Shown: positions 1 to 7,618, counted from the first letter of the stretch. The stretch is DNA of 31,612 nt from PALSA-505 sp035308365 (GCA_035308365.1 DATGGU010000060.1:1-31612), one strand, 5' to 3'. A program made the numbers and translations. The notes: a model not told the origin generated them from the sequence alone.

Positions 1-1
1 C

Positions 2-670
2 GAAGCGATAGACAAACCCCTCCAAGGTGACGGGGATTTCGTGCGGCTTCAGAAACTGGTTGAGCGTACATGTGTCCGGCCGTGGTTCCGTGATCGTGTC
101 GAGGTAGAGCGGAAAGCGCGCGAGATACGGGAGTATGAGTCTTACCAGGTACCTGGGCTACTCCAGACGGAAGACTATGCGCGTGCCTGCGCTAATGCGG
201 TGCGCCCGATGCTCACAGAAGATCAGATAGAACGCGCGGTAGCGCTGAAGATGTCACGGCAGGAGATTCTTGAGCTGGATCGGGAACTGCCCCCAGAATT
301 TGACCAGGGGTACAGAGTGCGGTTGTGGGCGATTATGGATGAATCCGCGCTACGTCGCGAGGTAGGCAATGCGGAAGTCATGCAGGCACAGCGCGGCCAT
401 CTGGTTAAAGCGGCTCTTCGGCCGAATATCACAATCCAGGTTATCCCCAATGCCGAGGGGGTCACGTGCGTTTTCGGCAGGGCGTTCACCGTTCTCACAT
501 CGAACTCAAACTCAAATTCATCGGTCGTCTACCTCGAAGATGTCAAGGATGCCCATTACCTCCGTGATCGTGATCAGGTCGCACAATACATGCTGATGTT
601 CGACCACCTCCGGTCCCTGGCTCTTGACGATAGGCGTTCACTCAAACTGATAAAGGACGTGAAAAAATGA
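2..670 (+). CDS. DUF5753-domain transcriptional regulator (Scr1 family), 5' end outside window
   Basis: The reading frame is open to the left edge of the window, so the N-terminal helix-turn-helix half is missing only because of the window boundary; the GTG at 41 is internal. The visible part is a DUF5753 domain: the family signature PPWF-x-E is present as RPWFRDRVEVE, followed by the conserved VPGLLQTEDYARA motif, and later PNITIQVIPNAEG. In actinomycetes these proteins are XRE-type regulators that normally pair with a small DUF397 protein, and the stop codon here overlaps the start of exactly such a gene (ATGA, 667-670). The pair is often described as a toxin-antitoxin-like or developmental regulatory module. 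Codon use is less GC-biased than that of the genes right of 7,668. Confidence 0.9.
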   Translation, partial: EAIDKPLQGDGDFVRLQKLVERTCVRPWFRDRVEVERKAREIREYESYQVPGLLQTEDYARACANAVRPMLTEDQIERAVALKMSRQEILELDRELPPEFDQGYRVRLWAIMDESALRREVGNAEVMQAQRGHLVKAALRPNITIQVIPNAEGVTCVFGRAFTVLTSNSNSNSSVVYLEDVKDAHYLRDRDQVAQYMLMFDHLRSLALDDRRSLKLIKDVKK

Positions 671-849
671 ATGCCGACTGGCGGAAGTCCAGCTATTCGA
701 GTGGCGAGGGTAACTGTGTAGAGGTAGCGCACGACCCGGGCGCTATCGCGGTGCGCGACTCGAAGAATCCCGGCAATGGGCACTTGACGCTCACTCCTGC
801 CGAGTGGCAGACATTCACAGCCAAGATCAAGGCCGGCCGCTTGGGCTAG
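667..849 (+). CDS. DUF397 domain protein
   Basis: This 60-residue protein carries the DUF397 hallmarks in order: W-R-K-S-S-Y-S at residues 5-11, G-x-C-V-E-V near residue 20, VRDSK(N) at about 30 and an LTPAEW element near the C-terminus (W at about 47). Its start codon overlaps the stop of the upstream DUF5753 gene by four bases, so the two are very probably translated together. DUF397 proteins are small actinobacterial partners of Scr1-type regulators; their biochemical role is not settled. A perfect terminator hairpin begins 17 bp after the stop, closing a two-gene unit. Confidence 0.92.
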   Translation: MNADWRKSSYSSGEGNCVEVAHDPGAIAVRDSKNPGNGHLTLTPAEWQTFTAKIKAGRLG

Positions 850-865
850 GGAAGGTCAGCCCCCG

Positions 866-897
866 AAACCCGCCGCACTTCTCAGCGGCGGGTTTTT
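866..897 (+). terminator. Rho-independent terminator after the DUF397 gene
   Basis: A perfect 11-bp stem (AAACCCGCCGC, 866-876, with GCGGCGGGTTT, 885-895) encloses an 8-nt loop and runs into a five-T tract at 893-897. It sits directly after the DUF397 stop codon. From here to 1,111 I see no gene. Confidence 0.9.
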
Positions 898-1111
898 CGG
901 TGTCAGCAAGTCAGGTTCCCCTGGTTCCGGCCGTCGCCGCCGGAGACGCGCTGAACGGCGCTGTAGCCAACGCTGCGGCGTGAATCCCCGATAACCGTGG
1001 CCTGGGGTAGCAGTCGGCCGCCACGGCCGGCGTGGCCGGCTACGGCGCGGCTACCGCGATCAGCGCGGCGCCGTAGAACACGCCAACGAGACTTATATAT
1101 GAGGGCTTTTG

Positions 1112-1795
1112 ATGCCCAGCGGAGAATCGGCCAGCACGGGAGGTGCCGAGGTGACGGTATCCACGGAGCAGCCGGCCACGCTGCCCGACCTCCCGCGCGT
1201 AGACCTGATCATCTGGTGCGAGCGGGGAGCCGAAGCGCTGCAATGGAAGGCCGCTGAGCTGATTGCCGATGAGCTGACGGACGGCAAGAGCGGCCGGGAG
1301 CTGGGTCGGCAGATAGACAAAGATGAGTCGCACGTCCGTCGTATGCGAAAATGCTGGGTGAAGCGCGCGGACTATAGTCCGCACCGATTCAAGTCGTTCT
1401 CTGATTTCTACAACTCCCCGGAAATCCGGGGGCCATCGGCCGCGAAGCAGGTAACCGCAGGGCCGGCGAAGTCCCCTCCCATCGCCGCCCCGGACCCCTG
1501 GACGGGTGACACCGACGACAGCAACGTCGTGGACGGCGAGATAGTCCCTGACAAAACACTCCCATCCGGGATGACGCAGGAAGAAGCACTCGCGCGAATC
1601 CGCGAAGGCCCAACACCGGAGCCACCCCCGCTGAAGGCGTGGGATTCGCTGCGCAAAGCGAACTCACATTTGCTGGCCGTATGCCAAGCCCTTGAGGCGG
1701 GGGTGCCGCTCGACAGCAGGTTCGCGGGTCCAACAGTCAAATCCTTTTTTTCACTAACAGCGAGAATAAGCGCCTGCTTGGAGGATCAGAAATGA
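1112..1795 (+). CDS. Helix-turn-helix phage-type protein, function unknown
   Basis: A 227-residue protein. Near residues 45-75 the sequence reads as a helix-turn-helix (AAELIADELTDGKSGRELG then DKDESHVRRMRKCW), similar in style to the HTH of ParB/KorB-like and phage regulators. A Pro/Asp-rich linker follows, then a short C-terminal helical part (about 185-227). I do not recognise a named family. The ATG at 1,112 is chosen because GAGGG (1,101-1,105) precedes it by 6 nt; the adjacent TTG at 1,109 and an internal GTG at 1,151 are alternatives. The stop overlaps the next gene's ATG by four bases, so it is co-translated with the zinc-ribbon/sigma-like protein and probably works with it in control of the element. 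Confidence 0.7.
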   Translation: MPSGESASTGGAEVTVSTEQPATLPDLPRVDLIIWCERGAEALQWKAAELIADELTDGKSGRELGRQIDKDESHVRRMRKCWVKRADYSPHRFKSFSDFYNSPEIRGPSAAKQVTAGPAKSPPIAAPDPWTGDTDDSNVVDGEIVPDKTLPSGMTQEEALARIREGPTPEPPPLKAWDSLRKANSHLLAVCQALEAGVPLDSRFAGPTVKSFFSLTARISACLEDQK

Positions 1796-2682
1796 CCAAG
1801 AGACCGGGTCTAGAGGATGCATTGCGCCGTGAGCTTGGGACATTCCGCGACCTGGAATTGCCCTCGCCAGACCCAAAGAAGAGATGGATAAGTCTCCGCT
1901 GCCTTTTCTGCCAGGGCAAGCGCAAGAAGAAGACGGCTGCAATCAATTACGATCTAGGGTTGTACAAGTGCTTCAAGTGTGGGGTGAACGTCTCGGCAGG
2001 CAAGCGGGTTTACGAACAGCCAGCGGTTTACCTGCCAGACGTTAGCAGAGACCCGCCCGAGTTCCCGGCGGATGACTCTGTTATATCCAAGTTCCGTTTC
2101 CCGATCTGGAATGCGGCGTACGACGCCGCGCGCAAATGGCCGTCGTTTGATTACGAAGATATCCTGATCCAGGCTATGGAGTCTGCCTCGAATTACGTAC
2201 GCGGCAAGGTTGGCGGTAAGCATGATGCCGGGAAGGCCAGAGCCTGGGAAGCTGAGGCAGGCGGCGATGCTAACAAACTCGATCGTTACGTCTATAAAGC
2301 GCTCTATGGTGACCTGATCAATTGGTGCAAGCAGGAGGTCAGGAAACGGGAATATGACGACGGCAAGTACGCCGTCGAGACTCCCGTTCCCCCTGAGTTT
2401 TACGAACTGCCTGAGTATGGGCACATCACGGAGGCATTGGAATGCCATCTAGCTTCACGCAATGACCTATGTTCAACGCGGTCATGGGTAGACAAAGTAG
2501 AGAAAGACTATCCGGTCCTGGTGCTGCGGTACGTTGACAAGCTCACTCAGCCAGAAATTGCTAAGACGCTGGGGAAGAGTGTCGCCACTATCAGGCGCAG
2601 GGAAGACGAGGAACTTGATCGCTTGCTTAAGAGCGCTAGTCCACATTTCAAGGTCAAGCGGACCCAACGACTAGCCGCTTGA
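1792..2682 (+). CDS. Zinc-ribbon / sigma-70-like fusion protein
   Basis: A 296-residue protein with two recognisable parts. Residues 37-63 hold a CxxC-x19-CxxC zinc ribbon (C37, C40, C60, C63) whose spacing and GLYKCFKCG motif resemble the zinc domain of DnaG/T7-type primases. Residues about 105-187 look like sigma-70 region 2 (AYDAARKW, then DYEDILIQA, then RYVYKALYGDLINW), and residues 238-280 like region 4, with an HTH (LTQPEIAKTLGKSVATIRRR). The DNA-reading region 4 and the core-binding region 2 suggest an RNA-polymerase specificity factor for the element; no primase catalytic domain is present. GGAGG (1,780-1,784) supports the ATG, which overlaps the upstream stop (ATGA). Codon use is the least GC-rich in the window. 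The sigma assignment is by pattern only and should be confirmed by profile search. Confidence 0.72.
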   Translation: MTKRPGLEDALRRELGTFRDLELPSPDPKKRWISLRCLFCQGKRKKKTAAINYDLGLYKCFKCGVNVSAGKRVYEQPAVYLPDVSRDPPEFPADDSVISKFRFPIWNAAYDAARKWPSFDYEDILIQAMESASNYVRGKVGGKHDAGKARAWEAEAGGDANKLDRYVYKALYGDLINWCKQEVRKREYDDGKYAVETPVPPEFYELPEYGHITEALECHLASRNDLCSTRSWVDKVEKDYPVLVLRYVDKLTQPEIAKTLGKSVATIRRREDEELDRLLKSASPHFKVKRTQRLAA

Positions 2683-2747
2683 CCAGCAGGTTGAGCTAAA
2701 TGATCAGCTATTGGGGAGTAAGATAAGTAGCCGGGTTAAACACAAGT

Positions 2748-2795
2748 AAAGCTAGTCTAGTCAAAGCTAGTCGCCCTGCCATTAAAGGCAGGGCG
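2748..2795 (+). repeat. Short direct repeat followed by a perfect hairpin upstream of a small gene
   Basis: AAAGCTAGTC occurs at 2,748-2,757 and 2,763-2,772 (15-bp period). It is followed at once by a perfect 9-bp stem, CGCCCTGCC (2,772-2,780) and GGCAGGGCG (2,787-2,795), with an ATTAAA loop. There is no T-tract, so an operator or leader structure for the gene at 2,820 is as likely as a terminator of the sigma-like gene. Confidence 0.6.
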
Positions 2796-2819
2796 GTAAG
2801 ACTATGAGGGTTGTAAACA

Positions 2820-3008
2820 GTGATAGTGAAACTACCTGGTCACATTACTAAGAAGATCGATTTTGCCAGTGCTCAAGTTTATCTCAGTAGCTCTGAATGG
2901 ATTGGTGCGGCTCTTACGGCCGCACTGGCTACCCAGGCGCAGCATTCCCCAGAGCTGCGGTTGCTATTCGCTTATCTCGATGACCACGATGGCGATAGCG
3001 CGGCATAA
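2820..3008 (+). CDS. Small hypothetical protein
   Basis: A 62-residue ORF starting with GTG, preceded by GAGGG (2,806-2,810) at a usable distance and by the hairpin at 2,772-2,795. No family is recognised. The product is mostly helical in appearance, with an Ala-rich middle (WIGAALTAALATQAQHSPEL) and an acidic C-terminus (DDHDGDSAA). It lies between the sigma-like gene and the capsid region in the same direction. A coding role is plausible from the start signal and position but not proven. Confidence 0.45.
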   Translation: MIVKLPGHITKKIDFASAQVYLSSSEWIGAALTAALATQAQHSPELRLLFAYLDDHDGDSAA

Positions 3009-3542
3009 AGCGTCCAGCCGGGGTCCGCTCTCCCTTGGCTGGCAGCCGCAAGAGCCGGACTTGCGGGATATAAAAGCGCAACCGGCAAACGCCATTGAAC
3101 GCCCGGCGTTAAATCGCGTTCATTTTAGAAGGGTGCGCGATGTGGCTCCGGTCCTTCTCCAGAGCCGGGCCACATCGCTTTTGCAAGCTTCAGGGGATTG
3201 CCTATATCCCAGCAGGAATGCCAGGGGAATGGCCGGGGCCATTCAGGAATGGCCGGGGTATCCTCGGATGCTTGTTCGGTAACATCCTCTGACCTGGAGG
3301 GTATGAGGGTAGGGGGGGTCTAAAGTCGGGGGTTTCCGGACGGCCGTCACCCGGCTCTTCGCTCGTGCCCCTGCGCTCAACTTTTCAGAATTTGCTTTTT
3401 TGCCGCCCTTTGCCATTTTCCAGGCAATTCCATATTAGACGCCGCACCATTCCTGACCTGCGCCAACGCAATTCTTCTCAGCTCCGCGCCTTAGTATGGA
3501 ATAGTCAGGGGAAGGCTGCTTTCCTTTGTTTTGGAGCACTTA
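3009..3542. other. Non-coding segment with a terminator, a palindrome and a short repeat
   Basis: No convincing gene lies here; the longer open frames have no start signal and no recognisable product. It contains a strong terminator hairpin at 3,137-3,182, then a perfect palindrome GAATGGCC-GG-GGCCATTC (3,227-3,244) overlapping a 13-bp direct repeat GGAATGGCCGGGG (3,226-3,238 and 3,246-3,258, 20-bp period). The rest, up to the Shine-Dalgarno sequence at 3,533, presumably holds the promoter of the capsid gene group; I cannot point to it with confidence. Confidence 0.6.
3137..3182 (+). terminator. Rho-independent terminator before the capsid gene group
   Basis: A perfect 10-bp outer stem, GCGATGTGGC (3,137-3,146) and GCCACATCGC (3,169-3,178), is followed by TTTT (3,179-3,182). 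The 22-nt interior contains an additional CCGG/CCGG pairing. It separates the regulatory genes from the capsid group. Confidence 0.82.
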
Positions 3543-3899
3543 ATGCCATCGAAGAAAACACCGGCTGAGCAATTGCGCGCCGGCCGGTCACCTGGCCGTG
3601 ACAGCGGTGGCCGCGTAGTCGGCGCGCAGGCTAGCACCATTGGATGCCCGCACGCCGCACGGAAGCTGGCCAGGGCTAATCGCATTCTCGATGACGAGAG
3701 CATGGCTATCTATGAGGAAGCGATATTCCGAATAGAAGTTCAGACTCCCCATTATGACGGCGGTTACCACGGCGTACCCGAGGATTGGGAAGATATCGCC
3801 ATCGTGGAAAATGCCATCAACGGAGTTGTTCCGCCCGAATTGCAGCTTCGCGCTAGCGCGCTTTACGACCTGATCGAACGCTCAGCCCCGGGCGAATAG
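3543..3899 (+). CDS. Phage-type hypothetical protein upstream of capsid gene
   Basis: A 118-residue protein. The ATG at 3,543 has GGAG (3,533-3,536) six bases upstream, which favours it over the TTG at 3,531. The N-terminus is basic (MPSKKTPAEQLRAGRSPGRD) and slightly resembles the start of some phage small-terminase proteins, but the acidic, helical remainder (residues about 45-118) gives no support for that, so no function is assigned. It lies 157 bp upstream of the major capsid start, in the position where a small terminase, scaffold or prohead-associated gene would sit in a phage. Confidence 0.6.
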   Translation: MPSKKTPAEQLRAGRSPGRDSGGRVVGAQASTIGCPHAARKLARANRILDDESMAIYEEAIFRIEVQTPHYDGGYHGVPEDWEDIAIVENAINGVVPPELQLRASALYDLIERSAPGE

Positions 3900-4056
3900 C
3901 TTTACCCAGCTCGCCACTCACTCTGTGAGCCGGTTAGCTGTCATTGCACGAGCTTCGCTTGTGGCTTTCACTCGTGCTCTTATTTCCCAAAGTCACCCCT
4001 TAGCGACGGCAGCCGGATATCACCACTGCTTTAGCTGCACATCGCAAGGAATTGCA

Positions 4057-5394
4057 ATGAATTACGAACCACCGCAGGACTCTATCAAGGAACTTAAAGA
4101 GCGTCACACCCGGACGGTTGGCCGGATGCGGTCACTCGCGGATATCGCGGATTCCCGCAAGCTCAGCCCAGCGGAAAGAGACGAGTTTACTACGCTCACC
4201 CGCCAGTCGAAGGACATCGCGGTTACCATCAAAACGCGCCAGGCCGACAAGCGTAAGGCCAAGGGAGCGGATGACCGAACCGAAGGCCGCGCGCACGAGA
4301 TTCTATCGCGCAAGCAGAACATGACGACATGGGTCAGCCGGGCCGCCGAAAATGGCGTGACCGTTCAGACCTCCGAAGGTAACCAGGTCCGCATGACCGG
4401 CGGTAACTTCGACGAGAATGCTTATTGGGGCCAGCGGATGGGATTCGCAACCCCTGGCGCTGAATTGCGGGCTCTTGGCGAGGACACCGCAGGTTCCGCG
4501 CAGGCCATTACCCCGCAGTCCTGGCAGGCGAAATTCATCGACTATCTTTACCCGCTGACTCTGATGGGCAAAGCCGGCGCTAGCCGGATGCCCATGGAAA
4601 CAGAGCTTGTGAACGTCCCCCAATTCACGTCGCCGACGCAGCCTGTCTGGGCAGCGGAGAATGCGGCTACATCTCTTGACGCCTCGCCGGCCTTCGCCCC
4701 GGTGCAGCTTTCTGCTCACGGCTCTTTTTATGACATTACGCTCTATTCGATTGAGCTAGCGCAAGATGCTTTCATTCAAGGGACGCTGCCGGGAATGCTC
4801 GCGCAGAGCATGAGCAAGCGTTACGCGAATATCATCGACCAGGCGGCCCTATACGGGATAACCGGTAACACCGGCTGTCCTGGCTTTCTGAGTGAGGCCG
4901 GCGTTAACGTCCGAAAGTACGCCGGGCACACGGGAACTACCGGCCAGGTTCCGGCTGACTTCTCCGAGCCGTCTATTCTTGCCGAGACGGTAAGAAACGC
5001 GAACGCGGAGCCTAACGGATTCCTGACCTCACCTCAGCTTGTCGGACAACTCGCCCGGACATCCGCAAGCACATACGCCAAATACTGGGAACCCTCGTCG
5101 GACGTAGCCGACCTGTGGAATAACAGCAAGCACTATTCCACCACCATCCCGGTTACCGAAACCGACCCTGCCAGCGGTACCAACCCCGCGCAAACCGGCG
5201 GTACCTTTACATCGCTGTATTGCGGCGACTTCACCAGGGTAATCATCGGCGTCCGCCTGGACATGACCACGGCTGTCCTTAAAGAACGCTATATCGATCA
5301 AAAGCAGTACGGGCTTTTCTCTGCAATGCGGTTCTCAATCCGCTGGACTCACCCGGAGGCTTTCGTGAGAAGCTACGGAGCGTCGGCATCGTGA
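4057..5394 (+). CDS. HK97-family phage major capsid protein
   Basis: A 445-residue HK97-fold (gp5-type) major capsid protein. Residues about 1-75 are a charged helical region like the delta/scaffolding domain that is removed by a prohead protease in many phages. The capsid body begins near residue 90 with the family pattern GSAQAITPQSW, then VPQFTSPTQPVWAAENAATSLDASPAF, ISKR-like SMSKRYANIIDQAALYG and a C-terminal RFSIRW. The ATG at 4,057 is chosen because AAGGA (4,046-4,050) precedes it; the open frame extends 44 codons further upstream but that part is unlike the family. Its stop overlaps the next start (GTGA). In the window it has no accompanying portal, protease, terminase or tail gene. 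A shell-forming role is likely; whether packaged DNA is involved is unknown. Confidence 0.9.
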   Translation: MNYEPPQDSIKELKERHTRTVGRMRSLADIADSRKLSPAERDEFTTLTRQSKDIAVTIKTRQADKRKAKGADDRTEGRAHEILSRKQNMTTWVSRAAENGVTVQTSEGNQVRMTGGNFDENAYWGQRMGFATPGAELRALGEDTAGSAQAITPQSWQAKFIDYLYPLTLMGKAGASRMPMETELVNVPQFTSPTQPVWAAENAATSLDASPAFAPVQLSAHGSFYDITLYSIELAQDAFIQGTLPGMLAQSMSKRYANIIDQAALYGITGNTGCPGFLSEAGVNVRKYAGHTGTTGQVPADFSEPSILAETVRNANAEPNGFLTSPQLVGQLARTSASTYAKYWEPSSDVADLWNNSKHYSTTIPVTETDPASGTNPAQTGGTFTSLYCGDFTRVIIGVRLDMTTAVLKERYIDQKQYGLFSAMRFSIRWTHPEAFVRSYGASAS

Positions 5395-5615
5395 ACCTGA
5401 CTGATAACGGCGGAACGTATATCCCCAACTTCCCGGCTCCTGAGCGCGCTTATGGTAACCGCTATGGCGAAGATGACAACTGGATGCCGGGCACACCGGG
5501 CACCGGAATGCAGCCGAAGGGGCCGAACAACCCCAAGGGTGATGTTCCGGGTATCCCCGTGATGAGCCTCTCGGCGGCCGTCTCCGGAACGCTGGCAGGT
5601 CCGCAGCCGGGGTAA
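5391..5615 (+). CDS. Small Gly/Pro-rich protein coupled to the capsid gene
   Basis: A 74-residue ORF whose GTG start overlaps the capsid stop codon (GTGA at 5,391-5,394), the standard sign of translational coupling. The product is rich in Gly, Pro and Asn (for example GTPGTGMQPKGPNNPKG) and has no predicted membrane segment or recognised domain. Low-complexity proteins directly after a capsid gene can be head decoration or assembly proteins, but that is inference from position only. It is the last plus-strand gene of the element. Confidence 0.6.
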   Translation: MNLTDNGGTYIPNFPAPERAYGNRYGEDDNWMPGTPGTGMQPKGPNNPKGDVPGIPVMSLSAAVSGTLAGPQPG

Positions 5616-5639
5616 AGGCCACCAGTGAACGACTGATTG

Positions 5640-5745
5640 CCTAGGTAGTCACGGTAGGCGTCGTTGAACGTCTCGTACCGAGTACCTAGGTACTCACGGT
5701 AGGCGCCGTTGAAGGACTTATAACCTAGGTTAGGGATACCTAGGT
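5640..5745. repeat. Four CCTAGGT motifs in degenerate direct repeats (iteron-like)
   Basis: CCTAGGT begins at 5,640, 5,685, 5,724 and 5,739 (spacings 45, 39 and 15 bp). The first two are the heads of a 30-bp near-identical stretch (5,641-5,670 and 5,686-5,715) that differs at four positions. CCTAGG is itself palindromic. The pattern looks like protein-binding iterons, for replication, recombination or regulation. Confidence 0.7.
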
Positions 5746-5784
5746 ATCCGGTGCCCACGGCTGGCATAGCCTCTGCGTCCCTGA

Positions 5785-5804
5785 GTGGGCACTTAAGTGC
5801 CCAC
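5785..5804. promoter_or_regulatory. Perfect 20-bp palindrome, operator candidate
   Basis: GTGGGCACTTAAGTGCCCAC is perfectly palindromic without a spacer, a form typical of a dimeric regulator's operator rather than of a terminator. It lies 181 bp after the last capsid-group gene and 40 bp after the CCTAGGT cluster. The binding protein is unknown; the HTH protein at 1,112 is one candidate. Confidence 0.55.
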
Positions 5805-5900
5805 CTGATGATGGACGCGCCACGCGCGTCCGGAGCTTACGGCGGAAACGCTAACAACTGAACAACGAACCATCGTGGCGGCGCATGGGCATAAAAACAG

Positions 5901-5938
5901 CCCTCGGCAGGCCGCCACCTGCCGAGGGTTTCTTGTTT
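5901..5938. terminator. Terminator closing the capsid gene group
   Basis: A perfect 10-bp stem, CCCTCGGCAG (5,901-5,910) and CTGCCGAGGG (5,919-5,928), is followed by TTTCTTGTTTT; an A-rich tract (ATAAAAACAG) precedes it, so it could work in both directions. Confidence 0.8.
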
Positions 5939-6101
5939 TGCTGCCTGCGTCCCATGGCGCCCACGTCGCGCTGTGAGCAAATCTGAGCTTGTCCAGGGGC
6001 AGGGGGATATCCGCACCTATGGAATCAGCCGCGCCGGCTCTGAGTGCCGTTAGAGCGTGCCGCAGCGGACATCTCAGCGTTAGGGCTCCGGGGATAGCGA
6101 A

Positions 6102-6126
6102 ACCCCCCGGACGGAATCCGGGGGGT
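6102..6126 (-). terminator. Terminator after the integrase gene
   Basis: Read on the minus strand, a perfect 10-bp stem (ACCCCCCGGA and TCCGGGGGGT, 5-nt loop) followed by TTTC lies 20 bp past the integrase stop codon. Confidence 0.7.
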
Positions 6127-6145
6127 CGCCTGGTTCGCATAGTTG

Positions 6146-7618
6146 CTACCCCGCGTCTGCGGGGAGCCATGTAGGCGGGCCGATGGCCACCGAGTCGCCA
6201 TAAGCCGACACGGATCGTTTCCGCAACTCTTCGCGGCGCTGCGCATCATCGAGGGAAGCGAACCATTCCCCCTCGGTCTGGTGCTGACATAGTGCGTGAG
6301 TTTCCCGAAGCGCGCCCCTCAGTGCCTCTGGGACTGCCTCGTATGCCACATCGGCGCAAGGGCCGGCAACCCTGTATTCCCAGTGCGCAGGCCGGCTTGG
6401 CAGCGTGGCCAGCCTGTCGGCTTCCGCGTCAAGTTGCATGAACCGCGCTTTGTCGCCGGCGCGGTAGGCGCTCATCGCTGCCTCACGCAGCTTGCCTATC
6501 TCGTCGGACCTGTCATCCCCCGGAACGAACACCCGCTCCCGGTGCGTCATCTGATCCGAAAGTGCGGATTCGATCACTGCTGCGTCAAGCTTGGCGAGGA
6601 GAACCATGTTCCCGCATCCCTTACGCTGCGGACCCCTGCCCGTGCAACGGTAATGGGGGATGCGATCCTTGCCACTGAACACGCGGTACATCGGGGAAGG
6701 ATGCTCGCCCGTAGCATCGCAATCAGGGTTCCCGCACACGGGACAAAGCAGTGTCTTCTCATGCTTTACCGTGCCGCGCCCCGGACGCGTCCTAGAAGCT
6801 AGCGCCGCGTTGGCTTCCTGCCAGACCGAGTAGCTGACAAGAGCCTCTGTTTCGAGCGTGCCGGCGTTACGGCGCTGGCCGTAGTACACCGGGTTCTTGA
6901 TCAGCCGGTTACCAAGGTATCCCTCATGCCACGGCTTGCCGTCTGTCGTCCGCACCCCCTGAGAATCGAGCCACGCGGCAATGTCGCGCAGCGACTTGCC
7001 GTCTATGGACATCTGGAATATCGCTGGCACGTACTTACGGCCGTCAGCCGTAGGCATCAGGAGCCTGTGATGCGGGCACTTCGGCCCGCACTGGCACTTG
7101 CCTTCCGTCCCGCAGTGCTCACAGACGCTGCGGAATCCCCACGCGGGCCGGCCGACCAGATAGCCTGCCTCGCGCAACTTGCGCTGCATACGTGTGTAGC
7201 GCTTGGACGTGCTCACCCACTCACGGCGCGCTTGATCAGCACCGTCATTCCAGCGGCTGACGTCATCCTCGCTCGCCGGCGGCCACTTCATGTTGCGGTC
7301 AACGATGAACAGCGTCTTGCCGTTGTCCTCCGCCCACAGCCGCAGGCGCGCTTCGTCGGCCCACTTCTCACGGGAGAGCCGATCCTGCTTGGCCGCGACG
7401 ATTCCGTCATACCTCGCCATAAGGTCCGGCTGCGTTACCCACGGCTTCAGGTTCGGCCGGTCCCACATCGCAACAGTGCCCGATTTCTTATCGGGAACCG
7501 TGGCGATGACCTCGTGCCCGTTGTCCTCTGCCCACTCCTGGGCATCCTCGTCTTGCGTGTCCAGGCCGGTCTGTCCCTCGGCATCCTGGCTCAGCCTCGC
7601 TGCCACGATGACTTTCAT
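6146..7618 (-). CDS. Large serine integrase (site-specific recombinase)
   Basis: A 490-residue large serine recombinase, which would integrate and excise the element by attP x attB exchange. The resolvase domain (about 1-150) has the nucleophile at Ser10 in ARLSQD and the arginine motif DRLSR at 79-83. The recombinase domain follows (GRPAWGF at 156-162, later NRLIKNPVYYGQRR), then a zinc ribbon (C292, C295 with C325 and C335) and a C-terminal helical region. An extra Cys-rich loop (C166, C169, C175, C177, C181) interrupts the recombinase domain where most family members have a short link. Length is normal for the Bxb1/phiC31 group. The ATG is preceded by AAGGTAGGG. The start codon is 49 bp from the truncated MFS gene, so the attachment junction is adjacent to the 5' end of int, as in many serine-integrase elements. 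Confidence 0.95.
   Translation of the reverse strand: MKVIVAARLSQDAEGQTGLDTQDEDAQEWAEDNGHEVIATVPDKKSGTVAMWDRPNLKPWVTQPDLMARYDGIVAAKQDRLSREKWADEARLRLWAEDNGKTLFIVDRNMKWPPASEDDVSRWNDGADQARREWVSTSKRYTRMQRKLREAGYLVGRPAWGFRSVCEHCGTEGKCQCGPKCPHHRLLMPTADGRKYVPAIFQMSIDGKSLRDIAAWLDSQGVRTTDGKPWHEGYLGNRLIKNPVYYGQRRNAGTLETEALVSYSVWQEANAALASRTRPGRGTVKHEKTLLCPVCGNPDCDATGEHPSPMYRVFSGKDRIPHYRCTGRGPQRKGCGNMVLLAKLDAAVIESALSDQMTHRERVFVPGDDRSDEIGKLREAAMSAYRAGDKARFMQLDAEADRLATLPSRPAHWEYRVAGPCADVAYEAVPEALRGALRETHALCQHQTEGEWFASLDDAQRREELRKRSVSAYGDSVAIGPPTWLPADAG

Larger units (their letters stand above)
5616..6145. other. Non-coding segment between capsid group and integrase
   Basis: No gene is supported here. The segment holds, in order, four CCTAGGT motifs within a degenerate 45-bp repeat (5,640-5,745), a perfect 20-bp palindrome (5,785-5,804), a terminator (5,901-5,938) and the integrase terminator (6,102-6,126). 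A minus-strand frame across the repeat reads as a repeated 15-residue peptide, but it has no start signal and overlaps the capsid-coupled gene, so it is not called. Confidence 0.7.

Noticed and set aside
3009..3120. Possible tRNA or structured RNA in the segment before the first element terminator.
   Set aside because: Only a weak CCAGCC/GGCTGG pairing was found; no cloverleaf, T-loop or CCA end could be built.
2863..3282. A 139-codon plus-strand frame after the small gene at 2,820.
   Set aside because: It runs through the perfect terminator at 3,137-3,182, has no start signal and no recognisable sequence.
5462..5767. Minus-strand frame reading a 15-residue repeat (FNGAYREYLG/FNDAYRDYLG).
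   Set aside because: No ribosome-binding site, overlaps the capsid-coupled gene, and is better explained by the CCTAGGT DNA repeat; kept only as a doubt in the finding on that repeat.
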